Shown here one piece after another: positions 1-12,077 of a stretch of 64,000 nt of DNA. Where the stretch lies: contig OX465589.1 of assembly GCA_950022655.1 (NCBI GenBank), forward strand, positions 27,209,626 through 27,273,625, written 5' to 3'. This stretch comes from Alentia gelatinosa (taxonomy: Eukaryota > Annelida > Polychaeta > Phyllodocida > Polynoidae). Position numbers and translations under genes: made by a program. Position 1 is the first letter of the stretch; every line of letters begins with the position of its first letter. The notes under the pieces were generated by a model, which saw only the letters and a list, made by a program, of their open reading frames with translations, did no database searches and was not told where the DNA came from.

Positions 1-222
1 CATTTTCACATCCTAAAATGTCAGACTTTGACATTTTCCAAACTGCAAAGCCTAGCCTTTGTTACATACAAAAAGAATTGACAAGACATTTTGCCATACT
101 GAAAAGTCAAGACAGTTTGTACACTTGATGGAGTAAGATTTTAAGCTGCTGACTTTTATGGGCCATCAAAAAAGTGGGAAGCAATCGCCCCCTGCTCCCC
201 CCACTATTCTGACGCCACTATT

Positions 223-450
223 GTTCCCAACACTTATGTTCACAACCAAATTCCATGTTACCCTACCAATTTGTTCTTTCCAGTAATATAGGCATTTTGA
301 GCTACATAATGACTGTCTTGATTTTGCTACAGGTATGGGCATGTTGCATGTCAAATTGACCGTCTTGATGAGTTCTAATTTGGTAGGGTAACATAAAATT
401 TGATTGCCATGGAAAACTGATTAAAGAATGTGAACATAAGTGTTGGGAAT
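223..450. repeat. Foldback (inverted-repeat) element
   Basis: Two arms are imperfect reverse complements. The left arm (223-271) begins GTTCCCAACACTTATGTTCA. The right arm (377-450) ends with its complement, TGAACATAAGTGTTGGGAAT. Both arms carry TTGGTAGGGTAACAT next to the loop at 272-376. No coding potential is visible, so I read it as a MITE-like non-autonomous element. The sequence just right of it (about 480-530) resembles 32,515-32,560, so the family may be larger than the arms. Confidence 0.6.
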
Positions 451-1662
451 AGGTGACTATCACTGTGACTAAATATTTATGGAATTATGTAGCCATCTAT
501 ATTGAAATTGGATCAGATCTAATGAAACAATGTTTTCTCTATGGATACCGATATTTGGTTCCTATGTCGATAAGTTTCATCAAATACAACAGAAATGGTA
601 GCATTCATTAGAACACATCAAGACGGTTAAAATCTATTTATTTCTCCACATAAAATACATTATTTAACAACCATTTTACACCCTAAAATTGATAGGATAA
701 AATATTTCATAAAATGGATAAATATGACAGTATTCAAATATGAGAGCATGAATAAAAGTGATTAAATATATGAGAATCACATTTGATGAGACCGCTGAGC
801 CGGTTTAGTACATGTCTAAAATGGATAGTGGTATAGCCATCCGATTGGTAAAAACTATAGGGAGTAGTGTATGGGAAAGCTCTATGAATTCTCCCCAAAA
901 TATAAACAATAACAACAAATCTTACCCTAGTATGGAGAGGAACCATGTTCTAGTCACCCGTTCGCATCAACACCTGCCACTCATCGTCAAAAAAGTCTTC
1001 GAACTCATCCTCAAAATCTCAGTTCGCGATCTAAAGAAATGTGCGCATGCGAGTAGAGGTGCAACCGATGCAGGTGCGACTCGCTGTATGCGTTTTCATT
1101 TGTTTCCCAGAATTTCAATCGCAGATAAACTTCGCCAGGGCACTTCATGAATTCAAAACATAGGTGTTCATTCAATATATATATACCCTGTTTTCATCAC
1201 ATATTGACGGTCACTTTCTTGCTGAAATCGACTGAAAAAGTTGATTAAATACACTGCACCAAACTGGCTGTAAATTGACTTGTTTTCAAATATATGCGTC
1301 CATATTTCGCACCAGCGTACGAGGCGTATGTACAAGACTGTTTCCTTTTAAACACATACACCTCTTGGCTGTATTTCACACCAAGCATATACGAGAGGAA
1401 ATATTCTCTGCGCGATATATATACACTGGGCGTAAATGTGTACCAATAAAAAACTAAAAAGTCCTTCTCCCGATTCTGACTCGACCCCCGCCGCTGCCGT
1501 GAATTATCAGTGTGTTGTTTTAGCACTATAGCGCCGCCATCTCTTCCTGCACTGTCAGTGAAGCCCTGTCCTCCTTACAATCCTCGCCTGCTCTCCTCTC
1601 AAGCATTATAAAGGCTTACACCGAGAACCCTACAGAAGAGCGGCGGGCAACGTGGGAGACAG
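451..1662. other. Gene-free stretch, nothing recognised
   Basis: No convincing gene was found. Short open frames here (for example 812-1150 +) lack recognisable domains. The TATATACG-rich palindromic words around 1,290-1,440 resemble the family annotated at 2,127-2,345 and 27,400-27,640. Confidence 0.4.
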
Positions 1663-1752
1663 CTAGGTTAGGCTGGGGGTAGGCAGGGGCATAGGCAGGG
1701 GGTAGGCTGAGCATAGGCAGGGGTTAGGCGAGGGGTAGGCAGGGGTAGGAGT
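1663..1752. repeat. GGGGTAGGCA-type minisatellite
   Basis: About eight degenerate tandem units of roughly 10-12 bp built on GGGGTAGGCA occur, with strong G over C skew on the + strand. The flanking words GAACCCTACAGAAGAG at about 1,624 recur at about 1,984, so this tract and the one at 1,861 may lie inside a local duplication. Confidence 0.65.
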
Positions 1753-1860
1753 TGGTATGAGTGTAGAGGTTGTGGTGGTCTGTCATGTCTCTCCCTACAC
1801 TCTCAGTGAACCCCTGTTTCCCTCCCCTCTCCTGCCTCCATGCGTTACCCTAAGTCCCCC

Positions 1861-1941
1861 GGCCTTACCCCGGCCATACCCCGAACGTACCCCGGACGTA
1901 CCCCGAACGTACCCCAGACATACCCCAGACGTACCCCAGAT
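1861..1941. repeat. 10-bp CCCCGAACGTA-type minisatellite
   Basis: Tandem 10-bp units of the form TACCCCGAACG, TACCCCGGACG and TACCCCAGACG occur about seven times, with C over G skew on the + strand (opposite to 1,663-1,752). Open frames through it are by-products of the low complexity. Confidence 0.7.
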
Positions 1942-2126
1942 GTGGTTGTGGTTATATCCTTATATATATACACACTCACCTTGAACCCTACAGAAGAGTC
2001 GTGTTTTGACATTTATTTAAAAGACGTTAAAAATACAAACAAATTCTTGGTTTATTATATACATTCAATAAAAAGATAATAATTAGGGTTTTAGAACATT
2101 GGATTAACCATATACCATGGTCTTGA

Positions 2127-2345
2127 AATGAGAGATGATACAGTGGTGTCCCCAAGTGGCAGAGATCGGAATTATTCGATAGTGGCGTAAATACAACAGA
2201 ATCAGGCATATATATGACGTATATATGATTGCAACATGGACGCATATATACGCCTACAGGTGAGGCGTATCCTCACGCGGAATAGGACGACCTTGTATAC
2301 GCAAAAGCATACATATATACGCCGGGCACATATATATGTAAAATG
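2127..2345. repeat. Dispersed TATATACG palindromic repeat, copy 1
   Basis: Shares words with the reverse complement of 27,520-27,645: 'GTGTCCCCAAGTGGCAGAGA', then a GGAATCAGGCGTATATATGA-like stretch. The 3' part (GTAAAATGGTGGTTCTCGTG) matches about 28,450-28,480. Arms are rich in TATATACGCC/GGCGTATATA and can fold on themselves. It is probably a non-autonomous DNA element. Confidence 0.5.
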
Positions 2346-2380
2346 GTGGTTCTCGTGCAGTGATAGGAACATTAAGTATA

Positions 2381-2690
2381 GGATGCCTCCAGGCATCATG
2401 CTGCGAGACTCAAGCACCAGATCAACTGAGGTGATTTTCCATGCTAATTTGGGTTCGCAGGCATTCGCAGACGTTCGCATGGAAATGGGAATGCCTTGCG
2501 ATAATATTCAATATATTGAATATCATCGCATGGGATTTACACAGTCGCATGGATCGCAGACGTATTCGCTTGGTCGCCTTAGTGGCCCTGGCGCTTCAGG
2601 GAGGCATCATGCTGCAGTACGCACAGGAATGCCTGGAAGCATCATGCTGAGGTAGCCACGTATATGAATGCCTGGAGGCATCATGCTGCG
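2381..2690. repeat. Palindrome with four GCATCATGCTG boxes
   Basis: The word GCATCATGCTG or a one-base variant occurs near 2,392, 2,603, 2,638 and 2,675. A near-perfect palindrome (GCGATAATATTCAATATATT and its complement) is centred near 2,510. A distant relative with GAATGCCTCCAAGCATC lies at 49,049-49,130. No coding function is evident. Confidence 0.45.
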
Positions 2691-5600
2691 CCTAAAGGGT
2701 TAATGCAGTCTCTTTGGTTAGAATAGATATGGACGATTTAGATGACTCATGTCTTCACAGAGAAACAATATACTTGATCACGATAGGGATGTAGAGAACT
2801 CTACAATGGTTTGCCCAAGCGATTGCCATCACAAGTCATTCCTTTCATCTAAGAAGAAAGTAGTTATCCTCCCTTTCAGAACAGTTTGACATACTAAACA
2901 TGCAATTAAGACATTAGTATCTTTCTTTATAACGTTATGTAATATCAGCCAATCAGTAGCTAGAATTTGGAAATAATTCAGACAAACATCAGCAGCAAGG
3001 CCTGTCAAGCAATGTTATTCAATTTCAAGTTGACCTACCCTTTAATGAGAGATATGAGTGGAAACTTGAAAGATTATTCATTGAAATTATATCAAGCTCA
3101 TTTCAGAGAATGGATTCAGAAGCATACTCACATTGCGTCAATTAGGACGTTTGCCATACATTAGCTGTGCTACGTTATTAGACTCAGCTTCACCTTGTGA
3201 GAGTAGCATTTTGTGTTGACGGTGTTCAGCAGAAAATCATTGGTCTATAAGACTTCAGTCCTAGTTACACAAGCTTCCATTGGTTATTATTCTTAATGAC
3301 TGTAATGGCGTCGTATCTATATAAATTTCGTTGCCCTAATACATTCTCCTCAAATTTAAACCACAAATAAGTTATTACCAGAATGTTACAAATCATACAT
3401 TACGCTGAAATAGCATTATCATTCGAGCGCTTTGTCACACCGACCTTATCAGTTATACAATGTACTGACGATTCTAAAGCTTGAAGGATCATCAGATATT
3501 TAAGCTGATAGTATCCCGTTTCTTTGCAGCAAAGGTTTTATCACAATACTAGTTTTAGAAAACCGTCTCAAAACTGGAAAACAATTCACGTGTAGTACTT
3601 CCCCCATCTCATTTTTTTTTCATTATTATCATTATTTTACTGTAAGGGGGTAAATACATTGATCTGTCGATTACAGTTATTCTGACCAACGGTTCAAACG
3701 ATGACAGCCTACCGTAGGTACCAAGTTCTCACACAAGGTCTGGTTCTGTTACAAAGCATTAGTGCTTAGATTTGGATGAGAACATGCAGGGATCGTATGT
3801 GAAGAGAACAAGTGCTTGGTTATCAACGAGATTAGATTGACGTAGTTGGCCCAACAAAAACTTCTCATAAAACTTTAATCTAAGAATTATTTGAAACTGT
3901 ATAATCTTCCATTAGAGTTTGTATTTTCTATCAACTAGTTTTGTAACCTTTATCTTCTATTTAGGTTCGCATAACCTTTTTATAGTATTCCAAAGTTGTT
4001 GCGAGCAATGCATAGTTTCCTCAGGTTTTTCGAACACGTGAAGTCGCTTTGCATCTCGTATTACACTTGATGTTCGCTTATTTAGGTTCCTTAAATGCGA
4101 GGCAATAAACTGTGTATCGAATCTCCTGAATAAGGAAGAACGTTTTACGTTCTGCAAACAGGTCTAAAATAAAGTCAGTTATCCAACTATTTTTCCTCTA
4201 TTAAACCTCATTTCCTTCTTAGGACAGTTTTCGTTTAAGTGTACTTCAATCCTATTAATAATGAACTCCCATTGAAAGTTTGGATCGGTACTTTTATGGA
4301 AAGTAGTCCAGTTGACAGCAATAAGGTCATCCTTATTATATGTACCGTAACTCCTGCCAATAAATGTATCTTATGTCGTTTTATTTTCTTTCTCATTATC
4401 GTGATGGTGGTTTATCATCTGTTTCGGGTGAACTAGCACATTGGTTAGTCTATGATCGAGATAAATTCCGCTACTAGGCCGCGTAATATTAGTGATATTG
4501 TCTTTTAGATTTCTGTCTCTAAAAAGATCTTTGGAAAATATCAAATCTCCTGATACTTCTAACTGCAGTGTTAATGTTATCATCGCCCAGCAGCCATTTC
4601 TCGCGATATTATATATTTTTGTAAGTCTAGTATGTCCTGTAGGTCCTCCAAAAAAACCTCCACTTTGTCGCAAACACAACTCAAAATAGTAATGGCGGTG
4701 TGACTTCTGGGAAAAAGACCATGTGAAGAAAGCGGAGGCTGTTAAGAAGTAGGCATGAAGGCGTGGGAAAACTGATCCACAGGACAGAGTTCCAACCACA
4801 ACCTTTTAGTAACAAAATTCAACGACCCATCCGTTCTCAGGACATGTTAAGAATGGTATAAAGCTGTTAATCTAGTACATCTTATGTTTATTAACTCATA
4901 CCTATTTAGCTGTCGTTCACTACTTTTTTGAATAAAAGTCTTACATTTACAGAGCTGTAATTTATTTTGCCAGACTAGACTTACAGTTAATTCAAACATT
5001 GTAAGATCTATCCCAAATGAATGGATTGCAGGATTATAACCAAGTAATATATATTCATTGAAATTAACTTATCTTGATTATACTATTGTATCAACTGAAA
5101 ATGAAATAGTGAAAGCGCAAATTATAAATGTTTTACCGCTATTGGAATTTTTTTTTTTTTCTCAGATTTTTATTGGTTCTCTCTTTTTTACATCTGGTCG
5201 TCGTCACACATTTTAGCTACACATAAACTGAACCAATAATAGGATACCCGTCAGCATTTGTATCTACATTCGCTGGTTTTCTTCCTTCCTCTGCACATTT
5301 TTTTACTAAGCAACAAAATACTGTAATTAAACAATTATACAGTTCTTTTATGTATATTTTAAGACTTATCTATTAATCAGACTCTCTTTGGTCAGTGTAG
5401 CTTATAGGATCTTAGTCAATCATCATCATAATTTGTCCTGAAATAGTGACATTACCATTTTGCAGAGCCTAATTGGAATATCTAGGCTAACATTCAATAT
5501 AAACCTTGTCTCTGACAACTCTCTTTGTTTCAAACTGCCTCAAAGGAATTGGTGGTGAGATATTCATCATAGCGTTCAGCAAGCGGCTTTCTAGGTACAA

Positions 5601-7841
5601 TCCACGAGGAAGGCCTATGTTCTGCTAATAGTGCAGATCTAAACGCCTCACCTGGGGCCTGGGAGTATGTAGATAATACCGGTGTGGGAATATGACGCCC
5701 TGCCGAAATGTCACCGTGGTGAGAGACTAAAGGGAACGTTGTCAGCCCCAGGCCGGGGCCACGGGGCTGCGTTACGGGCCCAGAGCAGCTCCGATGGAGA
5801 CGTGCCGCCATAAATAGCCTCCCCCTCACGTCGCTCTGCATGTAAACCAGGGAGCGAGCACATCTGAGCAACTCAAGTACGAGACAAGCAATTCTACTCC
5901 GACACGCCAGAGCTATCTGAGAGTTAACCTTCTCCAGCCTACTGCCGCCCGACTGAGAGGGTTCGTGTTAGTTGATCTCTTCGGCAAGGAGCTTGCCTGG
6001 GGCAGCAGAATCCAATTATGTAATATCTGGATTCCAGATATGTTGGGATAGGGAGAAACTCCCATCCTGCAGGACATATATGACGGTCTACGAATGAGCA
6101 AAACATATCTACATTTGATTCGTCTGGGCTTTAGCCGAGGGGCTTTCATAAACAGGGAGGTATATGGATAAAGTCTGGTTATTAGGACCTCTAATGATTG
6201 AATTGATGCTAAATCAAACAAACCAACAAACACTAATGGATGCCTGGAGCTAGCCGTCACGACTGGGAGTAGTTCTCTTGACCGCTATAAACTAAACTGA
6301 AATTACTGCGGACATGATCGACCGATTAAGTAACGAAATAATCTGTAACAAAAACTGTCATGTTCTTTAGAATCAGCACGATGTAGCAAAATATACCAAT
6401 CATAAGTGCAAATTGCATTATCATTTTTACATTATCCTTACTATCGTCTCATTATCCCTTGACGTACAACTGAGATCTGGAGTGGGTATACGTTCTTGTT
6501 ACACTTCTAATGTTATTTCTGTTTCTTTTAAACCAGAAACAGAACTGAGAGAAGTAAGTCTAGATTATAGAATTGATTTTTTGGTCTCAGTATAAACCAT
6601 TACATTTTTTTCCGATTATGATTTTTAACTAAAAGAATATTTCAATTATCAACCACTTGAATTACTTAGTTTGAACAATCTCATATACCTACGTCCTCTG
6701 TTACTTCTTACAGCGGTTATCGATTAATTTTAATAATGATACACATCTTCTACTGGCGTCCGAGTTTGGATGATTGTGCTAAATCCCTGTTTTCTGAATG
6801 ATAACCCAAATCTTGAATCTCTCTATAGATTGTCTATTAAGTTCCAGCATATGATTTAGCAAATTATTTTGCCAGATGTTTCCGCATTTCAGGATCTCTT
6901 TGACACCCAAACGATTATTCTTGAGAGCGATGTTAATTGGTGAGGGGGGGGGGGGGCGTTGGGAATCTGGTGAAAAATAAGAACGGGTAATATCTCTCCA
7001 ATTTCAGCCCTCAGCTGATGCCTGGAATTTATTTCTGAAAGCTAAAATTGCACCGAGCAGGACACAGTCACTGGAACCCATTGATTGTTTAGGCGGCTTC
7101 TTTTAGACAAATACAAAAGGTAACGCCTGTTAGTTAAAATAATACTGCCCCGAAATTTTTTAAAGGTGGCGTCATAACTGCATATATACGAGAATCTGAA
7201 AATGAAACTAATCAATTGTAAATCAACACGTATGTGGTCAATAAAGTAGTTTAAATAAACATTGGGAAATTCATGTGTGCTGGACTGGGCTCTAAGTTGT
7301 GGACAAAACCAACAAGTATAGCCTCATATATGTTCTATCAATAAAGCAAACGTCTTTTTCTTAATTTAGTAATCAATTTTGAATTTTCATAAAAAAAAGT
7401 ATTCTATAGGTTTGATAGTTCCATTCGCCGTACTCCATTTCAAGACCCTTGTGACGCGAGACATAGGTTTACGTTGCTGCAGCTTTGTGGCATGGAATGT
7501 GTATTTTCGCAGGTCTGTACCGAAAGCTGCCAGCGTGTTCTCGCACTGTCCTGCGATATAGTCCCCGGGCATGGGTCGGCGGGTGCATTTGTCCTCACTG
7601 AAGCAGTGAGGGTTGCTTGCAATCACACATGCAAATGTGGTCTTTGGGTAGAGTCATGAGCGAGGTATGGCATGTCGTGGGCATTGCTGTCATAGACCCG
7701 AGGGTGGTCTATTTAGAAAAGTGATGCAAACCACAGCTGTTGGTCTAAACACAATCATTGGGTGTCAAATGAACCAAGCTAAACTACGCATTGGTCCTAG
7801 ATCTGGGCGATGTTGGCATACTTGATCGTCAACACATGAAT

Positions 7842-7846
<5 letters not shown>
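2691..7846. other. Long gene-free stretch
   Basis: Mostly AT-rich unique-looking sequence. One relatively GC-rich island at about 5,640-5,960 contains an ATAAATAG box near 5,812 followed by non-repetitive sequence. It could be a promoter or first exon, but no ORF there is recognisable. A poly-G run lies near 6,945-6,957. A minus-strand open frame at 7,387-7,626 (about 79 codons) has protein-like composition but matches nothing I know. I assign no gene. Confidence 0.4.

Positions 7847-7901
<55 letters not shown>
7847..7901. repeat. (AT)n microsatellite
   Basis: An uninterrupted AT dinucleotide run of about 27 copies. It is likely polymorphic in length and may be mis-sized by sequencing. Confidence 0.97.
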
Positions 7902-7904
<3 letters not shown>

Positions 7905-8737
7905 TCGAGTTCGCAGAAAACAGCAAGCATTGTAAAGTCATGTTATACTTTCCGAATAAACGTGTATTCTAAAGAAATATATAATTACCTTTTAGGAAAA
8001 GACCAATCTCTTTGATTGTTTATAAAATATACGTAAACATTGAAATGAATTGACAGAAATAAGTCTCCAAAGGTGAAGGATTCTCTGATGGCCCTCATAT
8101 ATACCCTCATGGTCCACCAGGGTGTTAACTACTTACAAAAACAATCACAACGTATATATAAAAGATAAAGTGCATACATGTAAATAAGCAATTTTATAAC
8201 AATATCTCCACAAGTTTCAGTAGAACTAATGTTCTGCTAGGCCACTACCGTGAGCTGTTGTCCCCTCCTGCTCTGCCTATAGGACAAATGACAGTCCTAT
8301 CCCTGGGTTGCACACTGGCAGTCTGTCGGCGAAGTTATCCTCAATGGAGGCGGGAAAAGAAAAAGGTCCATAGCATCCATCCACACCTTTCAGGTTACAA
8401 GATATGAACAACTAGGGTTAACTCGTGCCAGGATCTGTTACACCCAAATGACACCCTCTGAAATGTGAAGAAAGCCCAGTCTGTAGAGATTGTAATAGAT
8501 ATCTTACAGTCAGGGATTTCATTCTTCACTGTTACAGATTGGATAACACCCTCATCAGCAAAATAAGCAACTGCCAGACAAACGCTTCCAAAAACGCAGA
8601 CAAAATCAGCGTTGGTTAATAAGTGTTTTCATACATCGAGGATATTGATGGCGGTCACGTCTTGAATATACTAGTGTGGTAATTACTTTTAATACAGCTC
8701 ACAAAACGTTGATTTGTTAAAGGGATTACAATATACC

Positions 8738-8850
8738 CACGCCGTATATATACTGTAAATACGCACCGTTTCGGCATATGACGTAAAAATACTGTCCGGA
8801 CCACTTGTCCGTACACTAAAATACGGACCACCTTGCCATACACGTTTATT
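8738..8850. repeat. Palindromic repeat related to 17,050-17,166
   Basis: The words GTATATATACTGTAAATACG, CACCGTTTCG and GTCCGTAC are shared in reverse complement with 17,050-17,166, where CGAAACGGTGTGTATTTACAG occurs. It has internal inverted symmetry around GTCCGGACCACTTGTCCGTAC. Probably a short non-autonomous element. Confidence 0.45.
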
Positions 8851-8910
8851 AAGAAATTGGTTGTTAAGCCAAATGAAATTGATTTTAAAAAAATTTCGGG
8901 TATATAGTAA

Positions 8911-9065
8911 ATATATAACGTCCAACCATGCTTGTACAAGTCACAGAACTCAATGATAATTGACAGTTTGTACGGAACTCGGCATAAATGCCTCGGTCCG
9001 TACAAACCGCAAATTACCATCTCGTTCTGTGAATTGTACAGCATGGTCAGGACGTTCTATATAAC
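8911..9065. repeat. Foldback element, copy 1 (AACGTCC...GGACGTT)
   Basis: About 70-bp arms are reverse complements. The left arm starts ATATAACGTCC and contains CCATGCTTGTACAAG and GACAGTTTGTACGGA. The right arm reads TCCGTACAAACCGCAAATT and ends GTACAGCATGGTCAGGACGTT. A second copy lies at 10,819-10,985. It directly abuts the putative exon that starts at 9,074. Confidence 0.7.
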
Positions 9066-9073
9066 TACTCCAG

Positions 9074-9589
9074 AGGCTTCAACTACAATGGGCTGAGGGA
9101 AGGAGCTAGAGAGGCACAGAGAGGTCATATCAGAGAGTTGGCAGCAGCGCGTAAGAGTAGCGTCCTGCAGAGGAAAAGACAGAAACAGGTGGAAGAAGTG
9201 GACGAGGCAGTGCAATACCTTGTGGCTATGTCAGAGGCTGAGGCTGACAACAGATGCCCACTACAATGCAAGGTAAATAGGAAGATAAATTTATGATAGA
9301 ATACAAATGGATTGATACAAACTACCCTCGTATGCATATTGCTATGGAATAAATCCCTCAGAGTATCCTTTTATTGAGAACATTTTTAGAAATTGACTAA
9401 ACATTGTGTATATTTTCTATGAAGGGAGGGATATATTTTCTATGTTTGAGCTATTTCAGACACTGTGTAATGCATGTCTGTAATCTAAGGACTAATATTA
9501 AAGTTATATTTGTTTCATTCTTGCAGTTGAATGTGGAATCTGAGGGTGGTCCAATCAGAAATAACAGCAGAAAGAAAACACATGGATGA
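9074..9589 (+). CDS. Possible 3' end of a two-exon gene (partial)
   Basis: An open frame from 9,074 (after a possible acceptor TACTCCAG) runs to a consensus donor AAG|GTAAAT at 9,272/9,273. After an intron of about 254 bp it resumes at 9,527, following the acceptor TTCATTCTTGCAG, and ends at TGA 9,587-9,589. Both junctions are phase 0, giving about 66 + 20 residues. Exon 1 encodes a charged, probably helical segment (ARKSSVLQRKRQKQVEEVDE) followed by an acidic stretch and two cysteines. Exon 2 ends in a basic tail (NNSRKKTHG). No domain is recognised. It could be the C-terminus of a host gene or of a DNA-transposon protein, since it sits between two copies of the same foldback. No start codon or polyadenylation signal was identified. 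Splicing is inferred from consensus sites only. Confidence 0.3.
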
Positions 9590-10818
9590 TCTTGTTGTCA
9601 TTGTTGTTTTTTTCTTAGTCATAAGATTCGTAACATTTAACACTGTATTATAAGATGCCCTTATTACCTAAAGGAACACATAAATGTCGGTTGATTACGG
9701 TTTGAGTATAAATACGTTCACCTTCGTTTCTTCCAAGTTGATACGGGATCATCATTGTAGGGTTCTGCTTGTATCACCAATGTAGCGATCTATTTATAGC
9801 CGAAAGTATTATGAAAGAGTTTCCCCGAAAAGGTCTTAAATAACACGGATTACCCCCACGAGTCCAGGCCACCAGCCAGGATCCATACTTCATCCGGGGA
9901 TTTTGGCGACACTGGACGGTATTGATACTGTAGTGACCAGGGAAACCCCTGTTATCCGTGACCAGTGGATGCAATCAGTCTGCCCAAGAAGCCTCAATCG
10001 ATAGAGTGCTGGAGGAAATAACACCATCTGTGAGGCAATGAATTCATTCGGTTTTGTTCTGGCAATACATGGGGTAAGATGTAGGAACTGAGATACGAGT
10101 ACAAAGGCGGTAATTGGATTACCCACGGTGTTGTTAATGAAGGTTGAGCGTGCACACCTCAGACATGTGAATTATTTCTTTGGTATATTCCAAGCAATGG
10201 ACATTATTCAAATTGCTGTCACGTCGTCTTAGTTCCCAGTAGCAGCTCTCTTGTTCCTCGAACACTGTGGGGTGGCTGACTGGATACGGTGATGAAATGG
10301 GAATTGCTGAATTCGAAGTCCTAAATAAATTAATCATTTCTCTGATGCCGTATGGGTATTTCTCAAATCAAGTAACTAACACTCCATCATGACAATTTTT
10401 TGTAATTGAACGATCCGATAGCTTACATGAATAGCGTTTAGGTAGAAAATTTGTACTTTCTCCGATGATAACGAGGACCAAAGACTGATCGGTATAAAAG
10501 TATATAGGCAAAAAGACATCTTGTTGTTCTGCTGTTGCCTCCTCTAAAACTCCGGTCATCAATTCCATGAGGAACCGATGTAAACAGTCAGTCATTATTC
10601 CCTCGACGGCTTCACCCGCCATTTTGATTCCCTAACAGGAAATCATTCATGAATGGAGCCGGAACTACTTACGGCTAAGACATTGGATGCTCAGCTGCTT
10701 ACGTTTGTGACGTCACCGTACTTAACACTGATTGGGTATTTTGTTACTATGCATGATAAGGCGGCAGATACAATCTTTACCAGTTAATTCTATGGAGGCA
10801 TACAACAGGTGAGATGAT
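9590..10818. other. Gene-free stretch
   Basis: No gene is supported. Minus-strand open frames at 9,774-10,622 are short and lack recognisable domains, although 10,368-10,622 (84 codons) has balanced composition. No repeat relationships were spotted. Confidence 0.35.
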
Positions 10819-10985
10819 TATATATAAAACGTCCTGACCATGCTGTAGAAACTACATACGAGATGGCAATTTACAGTTTATACGGAAAAGGTGTTTACGC
10901 CGTGTTCCGTACAAACCGTAAATTATTATCGAGTTTTGTGGCCCATATACAAGCATGGTAGGTCGTTCTACATTCACTATATACT
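10819..10985. repeat. Foldback element, copy 2 (AACGTCC...GGTCGTT)
   Basis: Homologous to 8,911-9,065. The left arm is AACGTCCTGACCATGCTGTA...ACAGTTTATACGG; the right arm is CCGTACAAACCGTAAATT...CAAGCATGGTAGGTCGTT. The ends sit in TATATA-like sequence on both sides, compatible with a TA-rich target preference. Confidence 0.7.
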
Positions 10986-11260
10986 CGAAATTGATTTATT
11001 AATTAATTATTTATTTGATTTAGCCTAAGAGCCGGCCCCCACCTACCACGATTCTGCTCCCGATTGACCTTACGATGGCCTTCCCGACACCATTCCGATT
11101 CTATCGCGAGTTAAGCTTAAATCGTGGTAGGTGGAACAGGTTTCTACGATTCACTCTATGATACCCCACGCTAGGCTGTGATAGAAAACGCCAATCGTAG
11201 AGGTCACAATAACTTCCAACATGTTGGAAATTTCGTAGGCTGTCGCAGCCTATTGTAAGT

Positions 11261-11527
11261 CATTACCCTTATCCCCGGATGAAAGTAGAGAAGCAGTAGC
11301 TGGGAGTATAAAATTTTATTTAATTTTATGTAGTAAAATGCAGTAAAATATTTATGGCGACCTTACTGGACGACATATTAAAATGTAATGTGGATATGAA
11401 GGTAAGTAAAAGTAGATAAATGATAATTGACGGTAGAATGGATGTCAATTATTAAAATATTGAAATAAGATATACAATAGAGTTGTATAGATAAAACAAT
11501 GTAATTGTATAATATAATGAAATAATG
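11261..11527 (-). repeat. Split direct repeat A, outer copy (element 1)
   Basis: 267 bp beginning CATTACCCTTATCCCCGGAT. It repeats at 11,771-12,037 with a single difference (11,495 A versus 12,005 T). In transcription sense this is the last block (B2 in Ngaro nomenclature). It is followed by a 43-bp linker before repeat B. Confidence 0.95.
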
Positions 11528-11570
11528 GCCTACGTGAGTAGGTGAAGAAGAGAGGTTGTGGGTGGGTGGG

Positions 11571-11770
11571 ACGAAAATTGGTACTGTAGTACGTGCGTAC
11601 TGCAGGGCGGGTGAAGGAGAAGTGAGGCCGGGGTCTGAACCGGGCTGTACCACGTGACTGCGTGGTAAGTGTGAAAGCCGCGAGGGGGCAGGAGGGGCGC
11701 CCGTGAGGCGCGGTAGAGGGGGACACCGGGGGGAGCAATGACTACCCCTGAGCAAAGCCCATGAGTAACC
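11571..11770 (-). repeat. Split direct repeat B, inner copy (element 1)
   Basis: 200 bp from ACGAAAATTGG to ATGAGTAACC, repeated at 16,313-16,512 with four substitutions. It abuts repeat A directly (AACC|CATTACC at 11,770/11,771). That junction would also be the joint of a circular form. The block contains the palindrome GTACGTGCGTAC and CCACGTGACTGCGTGG. It is open in one minus frame, but this is probably incidental. Confidence 0.95.
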
Positions 11771-12037
11771 CATTACCCTTATCCCCGGATGAAAGTAGAG
11801 AAGCAGTAGCTGGGAGTATAAAATTTTATTTAATTTTATGTAGTAAAATGCAGTAAAATATTTATGGCGACCTTACTGGACGACATATTAAAATGTAATG
11901 TGGATATGAAGGTAAGTAAAAGTAGATAAATGATAATTGACGGTAGAATGGATGTCAATTATTAAAATATTGAAATAAGATATACAATAGAGTTGTATAG
12001 ATAATACAATGTAATTGTATAATATAATGAAATAATG
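11771..12037 (-). repeat. Split direct repeat A, inner copy (element 1)
   Basis: The second copy of the 267-bp A block, lying immediately downstream (transcription sense) of the YR stop codon with about 40 bp between. It probably holds the 3' transcript region, but no polyadenylation signal could be fixed. Confidence 0.95.
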
Positions 12038-12077
12038 CCAAAAAGGCCAGTAAAAGGTGAGGGGGGGTGGGGGAAAA

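Noticed and set aside
5530..6260. Host promoter and first exon in a GC-richer island
   Set aside because: An ATAAATAG box and lower AT content are suggestive, but no ORF, splice site or homology supports a gene, so I did not annotate one.
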